NCBI RefSeq assembly: GCF_001544975.2
Contig: NZ_FCOG02000017.1
Coordinates: 62,001-126,000 of the forward strand
Direction of reading: 5' to 3'
Source of the DNA: Caballeronia arationis
GTDB taxonomy: Bacteria > Pseudomonadota > Gammaproteobacteria > Burkholderiales > Burkholderiaceae
DNA length: 64,000 bases
Each line of letters begins with the position of its first letter. Positions within the stretch are counted from its first letter, which is position 1. Both the position numbers and the translations under genes were made by a program. Below the pieces are notes generated by a model that was given only the letters and a program-made list of their open reading frames with translations, ran no database searches and had not been told where the DNA came from. This document shows positions 43,218-52,313 of this stretch, in pieces.

Positions 43218-44639
43218 CTATCTCGCCGCACTCGACGTGATGTTGGTACGCTTTTGCCTGCGTCGGTAGACGGTATCCCTCGACGCCAGCCAATAATACA
43301 GCGGTGACGTCAGCAACAGTCCGATGACCCAGGAAAGATCCGCGCCCCCGAGATACTTCGGCACCGGCCCCGCATACATGGGCGTGTTCATGAACGGAAT
43401 TTGCACGACGATGCCGATCGCGTAAGCGATCAGCGCCTGCGGATTGAAGCGGCCATAGATCCCGCCGTCCGCTTCGAAAATGGACTGGATGTCGTATTTC
43501 CCTTTGTGGATCACATAAAAGTCGATCAGATTGATCGTGGTCCACGGCACGAGAACCACAAGAAGCGCAAGCACGAGGTCGACCAGATTCGCAACGAAAT
43601 TCGTCGATGCGCCGATCGCGCCATAGCAGCAAGCAACGAGCAGGACGACCGAAAGCACGGCTCGCGACCTTGCAGTCGGAATCCAGCGAAAGGCGAACGT
43701 TTGCAGCGATGTGATGACCGCGAGCACCGCACCGTAGAGATTCAATGCGTTATGGCTGATCACGCTCAGCAGGAAGAGCACGAGCATGGGCAGCCCGAGC
43801 GGTCCGGTGGCCTCCTTGACGGCGTCCATCGCGTCTGCGCCGGGCGGCACCGCCAGCACTGCGACTGCACCGAAGACGAACGCGAGCGTCGAGCCGAGCG
43901 TGCAACCGAGATAGGTCGCCCAGAACGTGGATGCAACGCGCACGTTGTCCGGCAGATAGCGCGAATAGTCGGAGACGTACGGGGCGAAAGCAATCTGCCA
44001 TAACGCCGAGAGCGAGACGGTCGCAAGCCAGCCAGCAAAATCGAATCCGCCGCGCGTAAGGAAGTCGCTTGTATGAATGTGCGTGAGGATGTAGCCAAAA
44101 CCGATAAAGATGCCGATACCAAGCACCCAGGTTCCAATGCGGTTCAGGATATGGATGAACCGGTAGCCGATGATCCCGATCAATCCGGATCCGATTGCCC
44201 CGATCACGATGCCGACCGGGACCGGGACGGAGTTTTCAATGCCGTGAAGCGATTTTCCGGCGAGCACGATATTGGACGCAAAGAAGCCCACGTACATCAC
44301 GCCCGCGATCACGGTGACGAGCAGTGCGCCCCATGAGCCGAATTGTGCGCGGCTCTGGATCATCTGCGGGATGCCCATCTGCGGCCCCTGGGCCGAATGC
44401 AGGGCCATCAGCACACCTCCGACGGCCTGACCGACGATGATCGCGACAATTCCCCACAGCAGGTTCAGGTGGAAGATCTGGACGCCAAGCGCGCCTGTCA
44501 CGATAGGCAGTGGGGCGATGTTTCCGCCGAACCACAGCGTGAAGAGATCGCGCACTTTTCCGTGACGGTCTTCGGGCGGCACATAACCGATAGTGTGTTT
44601 CTCGATCAACGGAGAGGCATTGCGTTCGGAAGTATTCAA
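43218..44639 (-). CDS. NCS1-family (cytosine/purine/hydantoin) permease
   Basis: This membrane protein of about 473 residues and 12 segments has NCS1 signatures: RDLFTLWFGGNIAPLPIVTG near the N-terminus, SRAQFGSWGALLVTVIAGVM, and APYVSDYSRYLPDNV (the helix 6 cation/substrate site). NCS1 carriers take up nucleobases, hydantoins, allantoin or related N-heterocycles. There is no ATG near the true N-terminus. A TTG at 44639, with AGGAGA 5 nt upstream, fits best, so initiation is unusual. It follows an M20 peptidase, a DUF1028 protein and a Rid protein in one leftward group, implying an N-containing substrate (inference). Confidence 0.9.
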   Translation of the reverse strand: MNTSERNASPLIEKHTIGYVPPEDRHGKVRDLFTLWFGGNIAPLPIVTGALGVQIFHLNLLWGIVAIIVGQAVGGVLMALHSAQGPQMGIPQMIQSRAQFGSWGALLVTVIAGVMYVGFFASNIVLAGKSLHGIENSVPVPVGIVIGAIGSGLIGIIGYRFIHILNRIGTWVLGIGIFIGFGYILTHIHTSDFLTRGGFDFAGWLATVSLSALWQIAFAPYVSDYSRYLPDNVRVASTFWATYLGCTLGSTLAFVFGAVAVLAVPPGADAMDAVKEATGPLGLPMLVLFLLSVISHNALNLYGAVLAVITSLQTFAFRWIPTARSRAVLSVVLLVACCYGAIGASTNFVANLVDLVLALLVVLVPWTTINLIDFYVIHKGKYDIQSIFEADGGIYGRFNPQALIAYAIGIVVQIPFMNTPMYAGPVPKYLGGADLSWVIGLLLTSPLYYWLASRDTVYRRRQKRTNITSSAAR

Positions 44640-44884
44640 GTTCGTCTCCTGTCTTGCGCGGCCAGGCGCGCTCGATATGGGTGGCAATCCATCCTTCGAC
44701 TCCCGGCGCGATCGGCAATACCGAATCAGCCGCCGCGCTTGGCAGTCAAGGGATATGGGTCGAGATGCTTCAAAGAGCGTCGTGTCTTCGCGAGAAAAGG
44801 CGACGCTAGAACGCGGCCAACTGACCAGGCCGGCCAGACTTGTCGGGGGCTTCCGCCAGGTACTTCCGCGCGTTGGCGCGTGTA

Positions 44885-46048
44885 TCAGGATGCGGGCGAG
44901 AGGTAGTCCGCAAGGCGAGCCAGCATTGCATCGCAATCGCGCAGTTGCTCGACTGTGACGAATTCGTCCGGCTTGTGCCCTTGATCCATGCTTCCCGGTC
45001 CGCACACCACCGTGGGAATGCCCGCCTGATTGAAGAGTCCACCCTCGGTGCCAAAGGCGACCGTACCGAACTCCGTCGAACCGGCGAGCAGCTCCAACAG
45101 ACGCGCCGCTTCGCTGTCGGGCGGCGTGGCCAATCCTGGATATGCGCTCAGTTCATGAAAGCGAATGTAGGTGTCGGACTTCACAGCGCGCATCTTCGGC
45201 AGCAGTTCATTCTCGGCATAGGTCCGCAGTTCATCGGCCACGTGATGGGCATCGAAGCCAGGAAGCGCGCGCACTTCGAAATCGAACTGGCATTCTGCGG
45301 GCACGATGTTGAGCGCCCGTCCGCCTTCGATCACGCCGGTCTGCACGGTCGAGAACGGCGGATCGAAGCGCTCGTCGCGATGCTCGGGATTCGACAACTG
45401 ATCGCCGATCTCGTCCAGCCGGCCTATCAGCCGCGCTGCGTACTGGATGGCATTGACGCCATAAGGCGCGTAGGCCGAGTGGCAGGCGGCGCCTTTCACG
45501 TGGCAACGCATCGCGAGCTTGCCCTTGTGGCCGAGGACCGGCTTGAGTTCGGTCGGTTCGCCGATCAGACACAAGGCCGGTTTGTGCGGACGCTTTTCCA
45601 GTTCGGCCAGCATCGGCCGCACGCCGAGGCATCCCACTTCCTCGTCGTAGGAAAACGCAAGGTGGACCGGCAACCTGAGCGTTCGCCCGAGAAACAGCGG
45701 TACCGCCGCCAGCACTGACGCAATGAAGCCCTTCATGTCCGCCGTGCCGCGGCCGTAAAGCCGTCCCTCTTTCTCCGTGAGACGAAATGGGTCGAGCGTC
45801 CAGGCCTGCCCGTCGACCGGAACCACATCGGTATGGCCCGACAGCACGATGCCGCCTCGATCACCCGGACCGATGGTGGCGAACAGATTGGCCTTGGTGC
45901 GCTCCGCGTTGTAGAAAAGCTCGCTCTGGACGCCGAGTTCCTCAAGGTATTGCCGGATGAAATCGATCAGCGCCAGATTGGAATCCCGACTGACCGTAGC
46001 GAACCCGATCAGCCGTTCGAGCAACTCGCGGCTCGTCATTTCATTCAT
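44885..46048 (-). CDS. M20-family amidohydrolase (acetylornithine deacetylase-like)
   Basis: This 387-residue metallohydrolase has the M20 metal site in LSGHTDVVPVDG (His, Asp), GRGTADMKGF (bridging Asp), YDEEVGCLG (catalytic Glu and ligand Glu), GEPTE, and the late His in MDQGHKPDEF. It resembles ArgE, which removes an acyl group from an amino acid. Since it overlaps a DUF1028 gene by 8 nt and sits with a permease and Rid gene, it more likely cleaves an N-acyl or N-carbamoyl catabolite than acts in arginine synthesis (inference). Confidence 0.92.
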   Translation of the reverse strand: MNEMTSRELLERLIGFATVSRDSNLALIDFIRQYLEELGVQSELFYNAERTKANLFATIGPGDRGGIVLSGHTDVVPVDGQAWTLDPFRLTEKEGRLYGRGTADMKGFIASVLAAVPLFLGRTLRLPVHLAFSYDEEVGCLGVRPMLAELEKRPHKPALCLIGEPTELKPVLGHKGKLAMRCHVKGAACHSAYAPYGVNAIQYAARLIGRLDEIGDQLSNPEHRDERFDPPFSTVQTGVIEGGRALNIVPAECQFDFEVRALPGFDAHHVADELRTYAENELLPKMRAVKSDTYIRFHELSAYPGLATPPDSEAARLLELLAGSTEFGTVAFGTEGGLFNQAGIPTVVCGPGSMDQGHKPDEFVTVEQLRDCDAMLARLADYLSPAS

Positions 46049-46718
46049 TGCCCGGCACTCCGTAGCTCGGCGCCGCGGTCGGATTCAACGCCCGGGTCAT
46101 GTAGTCCTGCATCTGCGGCCGATAGGCTTGCCACAGGCTGTCGAGCTTGCCGATCGGGTCTTCGTCGGCCCAGTCGACGCGCAGATCGACGATCGGCCAG
46201 CTTAGGTCACCCGCGATCTTCAACGCCGCCGAGTGCACGGGCCCCGCTTCGCCGCCGGCGGCCATCGCGGCATGCATGGCCGCGAGCAGCCGGTCGGCGA
46301 GCATGCCGCGCGTATTCTCGAACGCCGGCACCATGGCTTCGATGACTTCGACACCCGCCAGCATGTTGCCGGCGGCGACGCACTGCTCTCCCGGCACGGC
46401 GTTGTACAAGCCAAGCGCTTCCTTGCCGCTGAAGAACGCCGTGCGGCCCTGAGCATCGATCACCGTGACTTGCCGATACTCGCTCCAGTCGTTCGCACCG
46501 AGCACTCGATCCAGCGCCGCCTGAGGATCGACTCGCAGGCTTTCGAGGAGGTCGAGAACCTGCGGACCGAGCGCAGGCAGCGTGACGTTCTGCGTCGCCA
46601 CCGCGCCGACGCCTGCGCGTACCCACGGGCATCGCGCGCCCACCGCGATACTGGAAGAACTGATGGCGATCCCGAGCTGACCGGTCTTATGGCAACGTCC
46701 GATAACGGAAAATGTCAT
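46041..46718 (-). CDS. DUF1028 (Ntn-hydrolase-like) protein
   Basis: The 225 residues begin MTFSVIGRCHKTGQLGIAIS and go on with GVGAVATQNVTLPALGPQVL, the conserved core of the DUF1028 family, which has an Ntn-hydrolase fold and no firmly known general reaction. Members commonly cluster with M20 deacylases, Rid proteins and uptake systems, as here. Its stop overlaps the start of the M20 gene and its start is 9 nt after the Rid gene, so all three are translated from one message. A role in cleaving an amide of the imported compound is a reasonable guess. Confidence 0.9.
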   Translation of the reverse strand: MTFSVIGRCHKTGQLGIAISSSSIAVGARCPWVRAGVGAVATQNVTLPALGPQVLDLLESLRVDPQAALDRVLGANDWSEYRQVTVIDAQGRTAFFSGKEALGLYNAVPGEQCVAAGNMLAGVEVIEAMVPAFENTRGMLADRLLAAMHAAMAAGGEAGPVHSAALKIAGDLSWPIVDLRVDWADEDPIGKLDSLWQAYRPQMQDYMTRALNPTAAPSYGVPGNE

Positions 46719-46727
46719 GTCGACTCC

Positions 46728-47165
46728 TTAGTCCGCTTGCGGCTTCCAGCCATCCGGGATGACCGCGATCACATCGATCTCCATCAGCCACTGCGGCTGC
46801 CCTAACGCGCTGACCACCAGGCCGGTCGAGATGGGGAACACGCCCTTCAGCCACTTGCCGACTTCCTGATAAACCGGCTCGCGATAGCGCGGGTCGGTCA
46901 GATACGTCGTGGTCTTGACGATGTGAGTCATGTCGCTGCCGGCCTCTTCGAGCAATTGCTTGATGTTCTTCATCGCCTGCTCGGCCTGGGCGCGCGGATC
47001 GCCGAGTCCGATCAGGTTGCCGTCGAAGTCGGTGCCCACCTGGCCGCGCACATAGACGGTATTGCCGGCGCGCACGGCCTGACAAAGATCGTTGTCGAGC
47101 GTCTGGTTCGGGTACGTATCCTTCGTGTTGAACATGCGGATGCGGGTATGCGTAGGTTGGCTCAT
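46728..47165 (-). CDS. Rid-family (YjgF/YER057c/UK114) protein lacking the conserved Arg
   Basis: The 145-residue protein starts IRMFNTKDTYPNQTLDNDLC and has the Rid core YVRGQVGTDFDGNLIGLGDP and AQAEQAMKNIKQLLEEAGSD. In E. coli RidA the deaminase residue Arg105 is in a P-A-R-S context; here the sequence is FPISTGLVV, with Ser113 in that place. It therefore belongs to the Rid branches (Rid4-7 type) without the imine deaminase Arg, and its activity is open. It begins 55 nt after the flavoprotein gene, with AAGGTG upstream, and is co-transcribed with DUF1028 and M20. Confidence 0.9.
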   Translation of the reverse strand: MSQPTHTRIRMFNTKDTYPNQTLDNDLCQAVRAGNTVYVRGQVGTDFDGNLIGLGDPRAQAEQAMKNIKQLLEEAGSDMTHIVKTTTYLTDPRYREPVYQEVGKWLKGVFPISTGLVVSALGQPQWLMEIDVIAVIPDGWKPQAD

Positions 47166-47219
47166 CAATGCACCTTGATACTTGAAAGAAATGGATTGCG
47201 GCTTGAACAAGAGCAGGCG

Positions 47220-48569
47220 TTAGCTCACGCCCATCTCGCTCACCTTATGCACGCGCGAATCGGGGAATGCGCTGCCTGGAACTTCTTCACGATGGCCGTC
47301 TGCATGACGTTGCGAAGGATCTCGGTAGGCGAGATATTTGCGTTGCGTGACGATATGGTCGGCTATATGCCTGGCATCGTGCCAGACGCCCCAGATGAAA
47401 GCGGAGCCACGACGCGAGAGCCACGGCAAACCGAGAAAATAGATGCCGGGTTCCTTCGACACGCCTCGCTGATGCTTCGGCTTGCCCTTTTCGTCGAAGG
47501 CGTCGACATCGAGCCAACTGAAATCGACCGCGTAGCCGGTTGCCCAGATGATCGAGGTCACGCCGGCCTTCGCCAGATCGAGGTCGAGAACCGGATCGAT
47601 CAGGCAAGCCGGGTCCGGCGGAATATCGCGGGCCCCCGGTTCTTCCGGAAGGTCGAGGCCGTTGCGGGCGACGTATGCGTCGGCTGCGTTCAGCAGCGAC
47701 AGATAGTTCTCGTCGCCGCGAGCAATGTTTTCCGCGAGGTCCTGCTCGAACGTCACCACGCCGTCGTCGAAGGACTTCGTCAGGCCAACGAGGGATATCC
47801 CCTGATGCGCAAGACGCCGGAAGTCGACGGTATGGCCGCCGCGCGCACCGCTCACTGCAATGGTGACGTGTTCCTTGCCGGGCCGCATGACCTCCGCATC
47901 CCATTCGCCGAGAACGCCGAGCCACCAGCAGAAGTCGCGGCCGCGATAGGCCCGCGGAGGACGATCATGCGGCCCAACTGACAGATAGACCTGCTTGCCC
48001 GCCCGCTGCAGCTCATCCGCGATCTGCACGCCCGACGAACCCGCGCCCACCACGAGAACCGCTCCTGCGGGCAATTGCTCGGGGTTGCGATAGTCAGCGG
48101 AATGAATCTGCGTGAGCTTCCCTGCTGCTGGAGCGATCGGCGGAATGACGGGACGCTGAAATGGACCGGTTGCGACCACCACGCGGTTGGCCTCGATCGC
48201 GCCATCGGATGTTTCGATGGTGAAACCCTGTCGCCCGGCATTGCGCACGACCTTCTTCACTTCCACGCCGGTGCGGATGGGAGCGTCGAACTTTGTCGCA
48301 TAGGCGACGAAATAGTCCGCGACTTGCTCCTTCGAGGCGAAGCCGTCGGGATCGACGTCGTCGAACTCGAGGTTGGGGAAACGATCGTGCCATGCAGGGC
48401 CATTGGCAACCAGCGAATCCCAACGCGCAGTGCGCCAGGCCTCGGCGATACGATGGCGCTCCAGGACGAGATGCGGCACACCGAGTTTGCTCAGGTGCTC
48501 GCTCATGGCGACGCCGGCCTGGCCGGCGCCGACGATGAGCGTGTCGATCGACGTTGTTTCCATTGTCAT
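47220..48569 (-). CDS. Flavin-containing monooxygenase-like / CzcO-type oxidoreductase
   Basis: This 449-residue two-dinucleotide-binding-domain flavoprotein has TLIVGAGQAGVAMSEHLSKL at the N-terminus (FAD) and AVLVVGAGSSGVQIADELQR near residue 175 (NAD(P)H). Family members are class B monooxygenases that oxidise N, S or ketone groups, and putative CzcO-like oxidoreductases. The usual FxGxxxH fingerprint is only partly kept (KLTQIHSADY), so a strict monooxygenase label is uncertain. It is the first gene of the leftward operon. The ATG at 48569 follows AAGGACA. It diverges from a LysR gene that may control it. Confidence 0.85.
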   Translation of the reverse strand: MTMETTSIDTLIVGAGQAGVAMSEHLSKLGVPHLVLERHRIAEAWRTARWDSLVANGPAWHDRFPNLEFDDVDPDGFASKEQVADYFVAYATKFDAPIRTGVEVKKVVRNAGRQGFTIETSDGAIEANRVVVATGPFQRPVIPPIAPAAGKLTQIHSADYRNPEQLPAGAVLVVGAGSSGVQIADELQRAGKQVYLSVGPHDRPPRAYRGRDFCWWLGVLGEWDAEVMRPGKEHVTIAVSGARGGHTVDFRRLAHQGISLVGLTKSFDDGVVTFEQDLAENIARGDENYLSLLNAADAYVARNGLDLPEEPGARDIPPDPACLIDPVLDLDLAKAGVTSIIWATGYAVDFSWLDVDAFDEKGKPKHQRGVSKEPGIYFLGLPWLSRRGSAFIWGVWHDARHIADHIVTQRKYLAYRDPSQRHADGHREEVPGSAFPDSRVHKVSEMGVS

Positions 48570-48773
48570 GGCTGTGTCCTTCTGAAAGGCGGTTCGATTC
48601 GCGTCGGTGCTGGCTTCGCCGCCAGTGAAGTCTCGACCGTCGCGGTTAAATTCAGGGTGGAGCGAGCAGTTTGCGGAAGCCTCTGCAGAACCCGCGGGCA
48701 ACGCGCTGCCGCAGGCCCTGCGTCTGGAATAAATTTACGCTCGCCCTTCGAATTCCAAAAACATATTAAAAAA

Positions 48774-48784
48774 ATGCTAAGCAT
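48774..48784. promoter_or_regulatory. Palindrome in the flavoprotein/LysR divergent region
   Basis: ATGCT-A-AGCAT is an 11-nt palindrome inside an AT-rich patch (aaaaacatattaaaaaa), 74 nt upstream of the LysR start. It is a fair candidate LysR operator or overlapping promoter for the divergent genes across 48570-48857. The remainder of that 288-nt gap holds no gene. Confidence 0.45.
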
Positions 48785-48857
48785 CGGATTTGGCTATGCA
48801 AGGCTTTATGAACGCTTCAAAATGCGGCCCATCAAGTCTCGATGCGGAGCATCCCGA

Positions 48858-49784
48858 ATGGAAAGCCACCCCCTGCGCTACTCGTTGCGGCAATTGCGTT
48901 ACTTCGTCGTCACTGCGGAAACCCTGTCGTTTACCGCTGCCGCGCGGCGTCTGCACATCTCCCAGCCGTCGATTTCGACGGCGCTCGCGGACCTCGAGGT
49001 GTCGTTCGGCGTGCAACTCTTCATACGACATCACGCGAGCGGCCTGTCGCTCACGCAGGCAGGCCGCGATTTGCTCGGGCAGGCGCGCAACCTGCTTAAG
49101 ATCGCCGAGGAACTGCAGATGGCCGCCAAGGAGATGGACGGCGGCATGACAGGTTCCATTGCACTCGGCTGTCTCGTCTCGCTCGCGCCACCGCTCATGC
49201 CGGGGCTCATCAGCCGGTTCACGGGCGAACATGCGGGCATTTCGTTTCGCACGGTCGAGGCGCATCAGGACGGTCTCTTGCGAGGGCTGCACGACGGCTC
49301 GCTCGACATCGCCCTGACCTATAGCCTCGATCTGACGGAGGACATCGCCTTCACGCCGCTGCTTTCGCTGCCGCCTTATGCGATCCTGCCGAAGACGCAC
49401 CGACTTGCCCGCGCGCGCAAGGTTTCGCTTTCCGACTTGCTGCCCGAGCCTTACGTGATGCTGGACCTGCCGCACAGCCGCGAGTATTTCGCCGCGCTCT
49501 TCGATGCGGTGGGCAACCGCCCGGTGCCGGCCTTTCGCTCCTCGCAACCGGAAGTCGTGCGTGGCATGGTGGCTAACGGTCTCGGCTACAGCATCCTCAA
49601 TTTCCCGCTCAAGTCGAACCGCACGGTGGATGGCGAAGATTTCGTGATTAAGCGCTTCAAGGACAGCGTCAACGCAACGACGCTTGGCATCGCGCAATCG
49701 CGCACGATGAAGCCGCGGCAAGTCGTGCAGCGCTTTGCGTCGTTCTGCGAGACCTACATTCGCAGGCTGCATCTCGACGCATGA
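48858..49784 (+). CDS. LysR-family transcriptional regulator
   Basis: This 308-residue regulator has the LysR helix-turn-helix at about residues 8-65 (LRQLRYFVVTAETLSFTAAA, ARRLHISQPSISTALADLEV), and a two-lobed ligand domain beginning near GSIALGCLVSLAPPLMPGL. It diverges from the flavoprotein/Rid/M20/permease operon and lies 177 nt before the Rieske gene on its own strand, so it may control either or both. The ATG at 48858 gives the normal family start; an ATG 12 codons earlier is possible. Confidence 0.93.
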   Translation: MESHPLRYSLRQLRYFVVTAETLSFTAAARRLHISQPSISTALADLEVSFGVQLFIRHHASGLSLTQAGRDLLGQARNLLKIAEELQMAAKEMDGGMTGSIALGCLVSLAPPLMPGLISRFTGEHAGISFRTVEAHQDGLLRGLHDGSLDIALTYSLDLTEDIAFTPLLSLPPYAILPKTHRLARARKVSLSDLLPEPYVMLDLPHSREYFAALFDAVGNRPVPAFRSSQPEVVRGMVANGLGYSILNFPLKSNRTVDGEDFVIKRFKDSVNATTLGIAQSRTMKPRQVVQRFASFCETYIRRLHLDA

Positions 49785-49961
49785 ACCGGTGTCGGACTAG
49801 GCGCCGGGCTACAGACGCTGCATAGGGAAAAGCTCTGCTTTGTATCCGAAAACAATATTTTGGCTGGCAATTTGGCTTGATAGATTTCAAACCATGTTGA
49901 GCGCGACGCCTTGAAGCCAAGTGTTGGCGCGCTCCCACGGGGATAGATCAAGGAGGGCATC

Positions 49962-51110
49962 ATGGCGAATCCGGCGAGAACAATCGCGGCGCAAACACTG
50001 GTCGAAGCGTTGCAGGCCGGCTGCGAACGGTCGTTCGGCGACGCGCATTCGATGCCACCCGGCGTCTATACCTCGCCCGAATTCCTGGCGCTGGAAGAGC
50101 GCCGTATCTTCGAACATGAGTGGCAGTGCGTCGGGCGAGCGAGCGCGTTGAAGGCGCCCGGCGACTATCTGACTGCGCGCATCGGCGCGCAACCGATCGC
50201 GGTTCTGTGCGACGAGCAGATGCAGTTGAAAGCGATGTCGAACGTGTGCCTGCATCGCATGTCGGTGCTGCTTGAAGGACGCGGCAATGTGCGCAGGATC
50301 GTGTGCCCTTACCACGCATGGAATTACTCGCTCGACGGCGCGTTACGAGGGGCGCCGATGATGGACCGGCAGGAGGGCTTCTGCAAGGAAAGCTATCAAT
50401 TGCCTGCGGTGCGCTGCGAAGAATGGCAAGGATGGATTTACGTGACGCTCGACGAGAACGCTCCGCCCGTTCAAGCGCAGCTTGCGGAACTGAATGAGCT
50501 GATCGGCGCGTATGGCATGTCCGATTACGTCGAGACCTTCTATGAAGAGCACGTGTGGGATACCAACTGGAAGATCCTGGCTGAGAACTTCATGGAAAGC
50601 TACCACTTGCCGATGCTGCATCGCGCGACGGTAGGACCGCACTCGCGGCTGGAGGAAATGGAATGCCCGCCGGGCCTTCCTGCGTTCAACTATCACTGGA
50701 TCACGAAGGAAGCGTCCTTGCCCATCGGCAACGCGCATCCGGACAACACGCGTCTCACGGGACACTGGCGCAAGACCACGGCGCTGCTCGCAATCTATCC
50801 GACGCATCTCGTCACGCTCACGCCCGGTTACTTCTGGTATCTCGTGCTGCAGCCGCAAGGGGTCGGGCGCGTGCATATCCGATTCGGCGGCGGGCTTGCA
50901 CCCGAGTTCGTCGCCGATCCCGAGGCCAACGCGCACATGGCGACGTTGAAGACGCTGCTCGACGAAGTCAACGCGGAAGACAAGCGCGGTGTGGAGTCCG
51001 TCTTTCGCGGCGTGCATGCGCCGCTCGCGAAGCCCGGCCATCTCAGCCATCTCGAACGCCCCAACTATGACTTCGCGCGCTATCTCGCGAAGCAACTCAG
51101 CAAGCAATGA
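49962..51110 (+). CDS. Rieske-type non-haem iron oxygenase, large subunit (CntA/GbcA-like)
   Basis: This 382-residue protein has a Rieske 2Fe-2S site as CLHRMSV (Cys96, His98) and CPYHAW (Cys115, His118). The mononuclear Fe site is ENFMESYHLPMLHRATV, with His215 and His220. The bridging residue between centres is Glu212, not the Asp of ring-hydroxylating dioxygenases; Glu here is a mark of the carnitine (CntA)/glycine-betaine (GbcA)-type N-demethylating or C-N-cleaving branch. A polyamine-type ABC importer is encoded behind it, overlapping by 4 nt, which fits a cationic or quaternary-amine substrate. No reductase gene is beside it. AAGGAGGG precedes the ATG. Confidence 0.92.
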   Translation: MANPARTIAAQTLVEALQAGCERSFGDAHSMPPGVYTSPEFLALEERRIFEHEWQCVGRASALKAPGDYLTARIGAQPIAVLCDEQMQLKAMSNVCLHRMSVLLEGRGNVRRIVCPYHAWNYSLDGALRGAPMMDRQEGFCKESYQLPAVRCEEWQGWIYVTLDENAPPVQAQLAELNELIGAYGMSDYVETFYEEHVWDTNWKILAENFMESYHLPMLHRATVGPHSRLEEMECPPGLPAFNYHWITKEASLPIGNAHPDNTRLTGHWRKTTALLAIYPTHLVTLTPGYFWYLVLQPQGVGRVHIRFGGGLAPEFVADPEANAHMATLKTLLDEVNAEDKRGVESVFRGVHAPLAKPGHLSHLERPNYDFARYLAKQLSKQ

Positions 51111-52312
51111 ATACGGCGGCACACCGACAGGACGCGATCACGATGTCAAACCTTTCCTTCATATCGTTCTCGGGCGTGAGCAAATCGTATGACGGCGTGC
51201 ATTACGTCGTGGAGGATCTGAACCTCGACGTGCGCAAGGGAGAGTTCCTGTCGCTGCTCGGGCCGTCGGGTTCGGGCAAGACAACCACCCTCATGATGCT
51301 CGCCGGATTCGAATCGCCGACACAAGGCGAGATTCGCCTCGACGGCCGGCGTCTCGACGACAAGCCGCCGCATCAGCGCGATATCGGCATGGTGTTTCAG
51401 AACTACGCGCTGTTTCCGCATCTGACGATTGCCGAGAATGTTGCGTTCCCGCTTTCTGTCCGGCACATGAGCCGCGCCGAACAGAAGACGCGCGTGAAGC
51501 GCGCGCTCGAGATGATCGAGCTTCCGCATCTTGCCAACCGGCGTCCCTCGCAACTGTCCGGTGGGCAACAGCAGCGCGTCGCACTCGCGCGCGCGCTCGT
51601 GTTCGAACCGAGCGTCGTGCTGATGGACGAACCGCTCGGCGCACTCGACAAGCGCCTGCGCGAAACGATGCAGTACGAGATCATGCGCCTGCATCGCGAA
51701 CTGTCGCTCACGATCGTCTATGTCACGCACGATCAGGCCGAAGCGCTGACGATGTCGGACCGCGTCGCCGTCTTCTCCGACGGCCGCATCCAGCAGGCCG
51801 CCACGCCGAGCGAACTCTATGAAAACGCGCAGAACGCGTTCGTCGCGAACTTCGTCGGGGAAAACAACGGGCTGACCGGGCGGGTCGTCAATGCGAGCGA
51901 GGACTGGGCGACGCTTGCGCTCTCCGACGGCAGCGTCATTCGCGGGCGTTGCGAACGCGGCCTCTCGGCAGGTGACGAAGCGATGCTCGCGCTGCGCCCC
52001 GAGCGCGCGCACATCCCGAGCGCGGAGGGCTCGCACGTCGACGAGCACAGCAACGTGGTCCACGCCCGGGTCGAGGAACTGGTGTATTGCGGCGATCATC
52101 ATCGCGTGCATCTGAAGCTCGGCTCGCGCGACGACATCGTCGTCAAGCTGCCCAATACGCAGCGCCACGCGTTGCCCTCGCCCGGCAGCGCGATCGATGT
52201 TGCATGGCGCCACGACGACTGCAAGATTCTCGCAATGAGCGCGTCAGCGCTGCATTCCGCCACACCGTCGTCAACTTCCATCACCACGCCCGCTACAGCA
52301 GGAGCCAACTGA
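51107..52312 (+). CDS. ABC transporter ATPase (PotA/spermidine-putrescine type)
   Basis: The product has 401 residues. The ATPase part has Walker A GPSGSGKTTT, signature LSGGQQQRVALARAL and Walker B VVLMDEPLGALDKRL, followed by the C-terminal TOBE regulatory domain typical of PotA-like ATPases. It overlaps the Rieske gene in an ATGA junction, and the binding protein gene follows at once. It energises uptake of the substrate, perhaps a polyamine, betaine or other cationic amine (inference). Confidence 0.95.
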   Translation: MNTAAHRQDAITMSNLSFISFSGVSKSYDGVHYVVEDLNLDVRKGEFLSLLGPSGSGKTTTLMMLAGFESPTQGEIRLDGRRLDDKPPHQRDIGMVFQNYALFPHLTIAENVAFPLSVRHMSRAEQKTRVKRALEMIELPHLANRRPSQLSGGQQQRVALARALVFEPSVVLMDEPLGALDKRLRETMQYEIMRLHRELSLTIVYVTHDQAEALTMSDRVAVFSDGRIQQAATPSELYENAQNAFVANFVGENNGLTGRVVNASEDWATLALSDGSVIRGRCERGLSAGDEAMLALRPERAHIPSAEGSHVDEHSNVVHARVEELVYCGDHHRVHLKLGSRDDIVVKLPNTQRHALPSPGSAIDVAWRHDDCKILAMSASALHSATPSSTSITTPATAGAN

Positions 52313-52313
52313 C

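Noticed and set aside
44885..46048. Calling the M20 protein ArgE of arginine biosynthesis
   Set aside because: No arginine genes nearby; it overlaps DUF1028 and follows Rid and flavoprotein genes, which suggests a catabolic role.
48075..48857. A long N-terminal extension of the LysR frame
   Set aside because: It overlaps the divergent flavoprotein gene and has no LysR similarity before the ATG at 48858.
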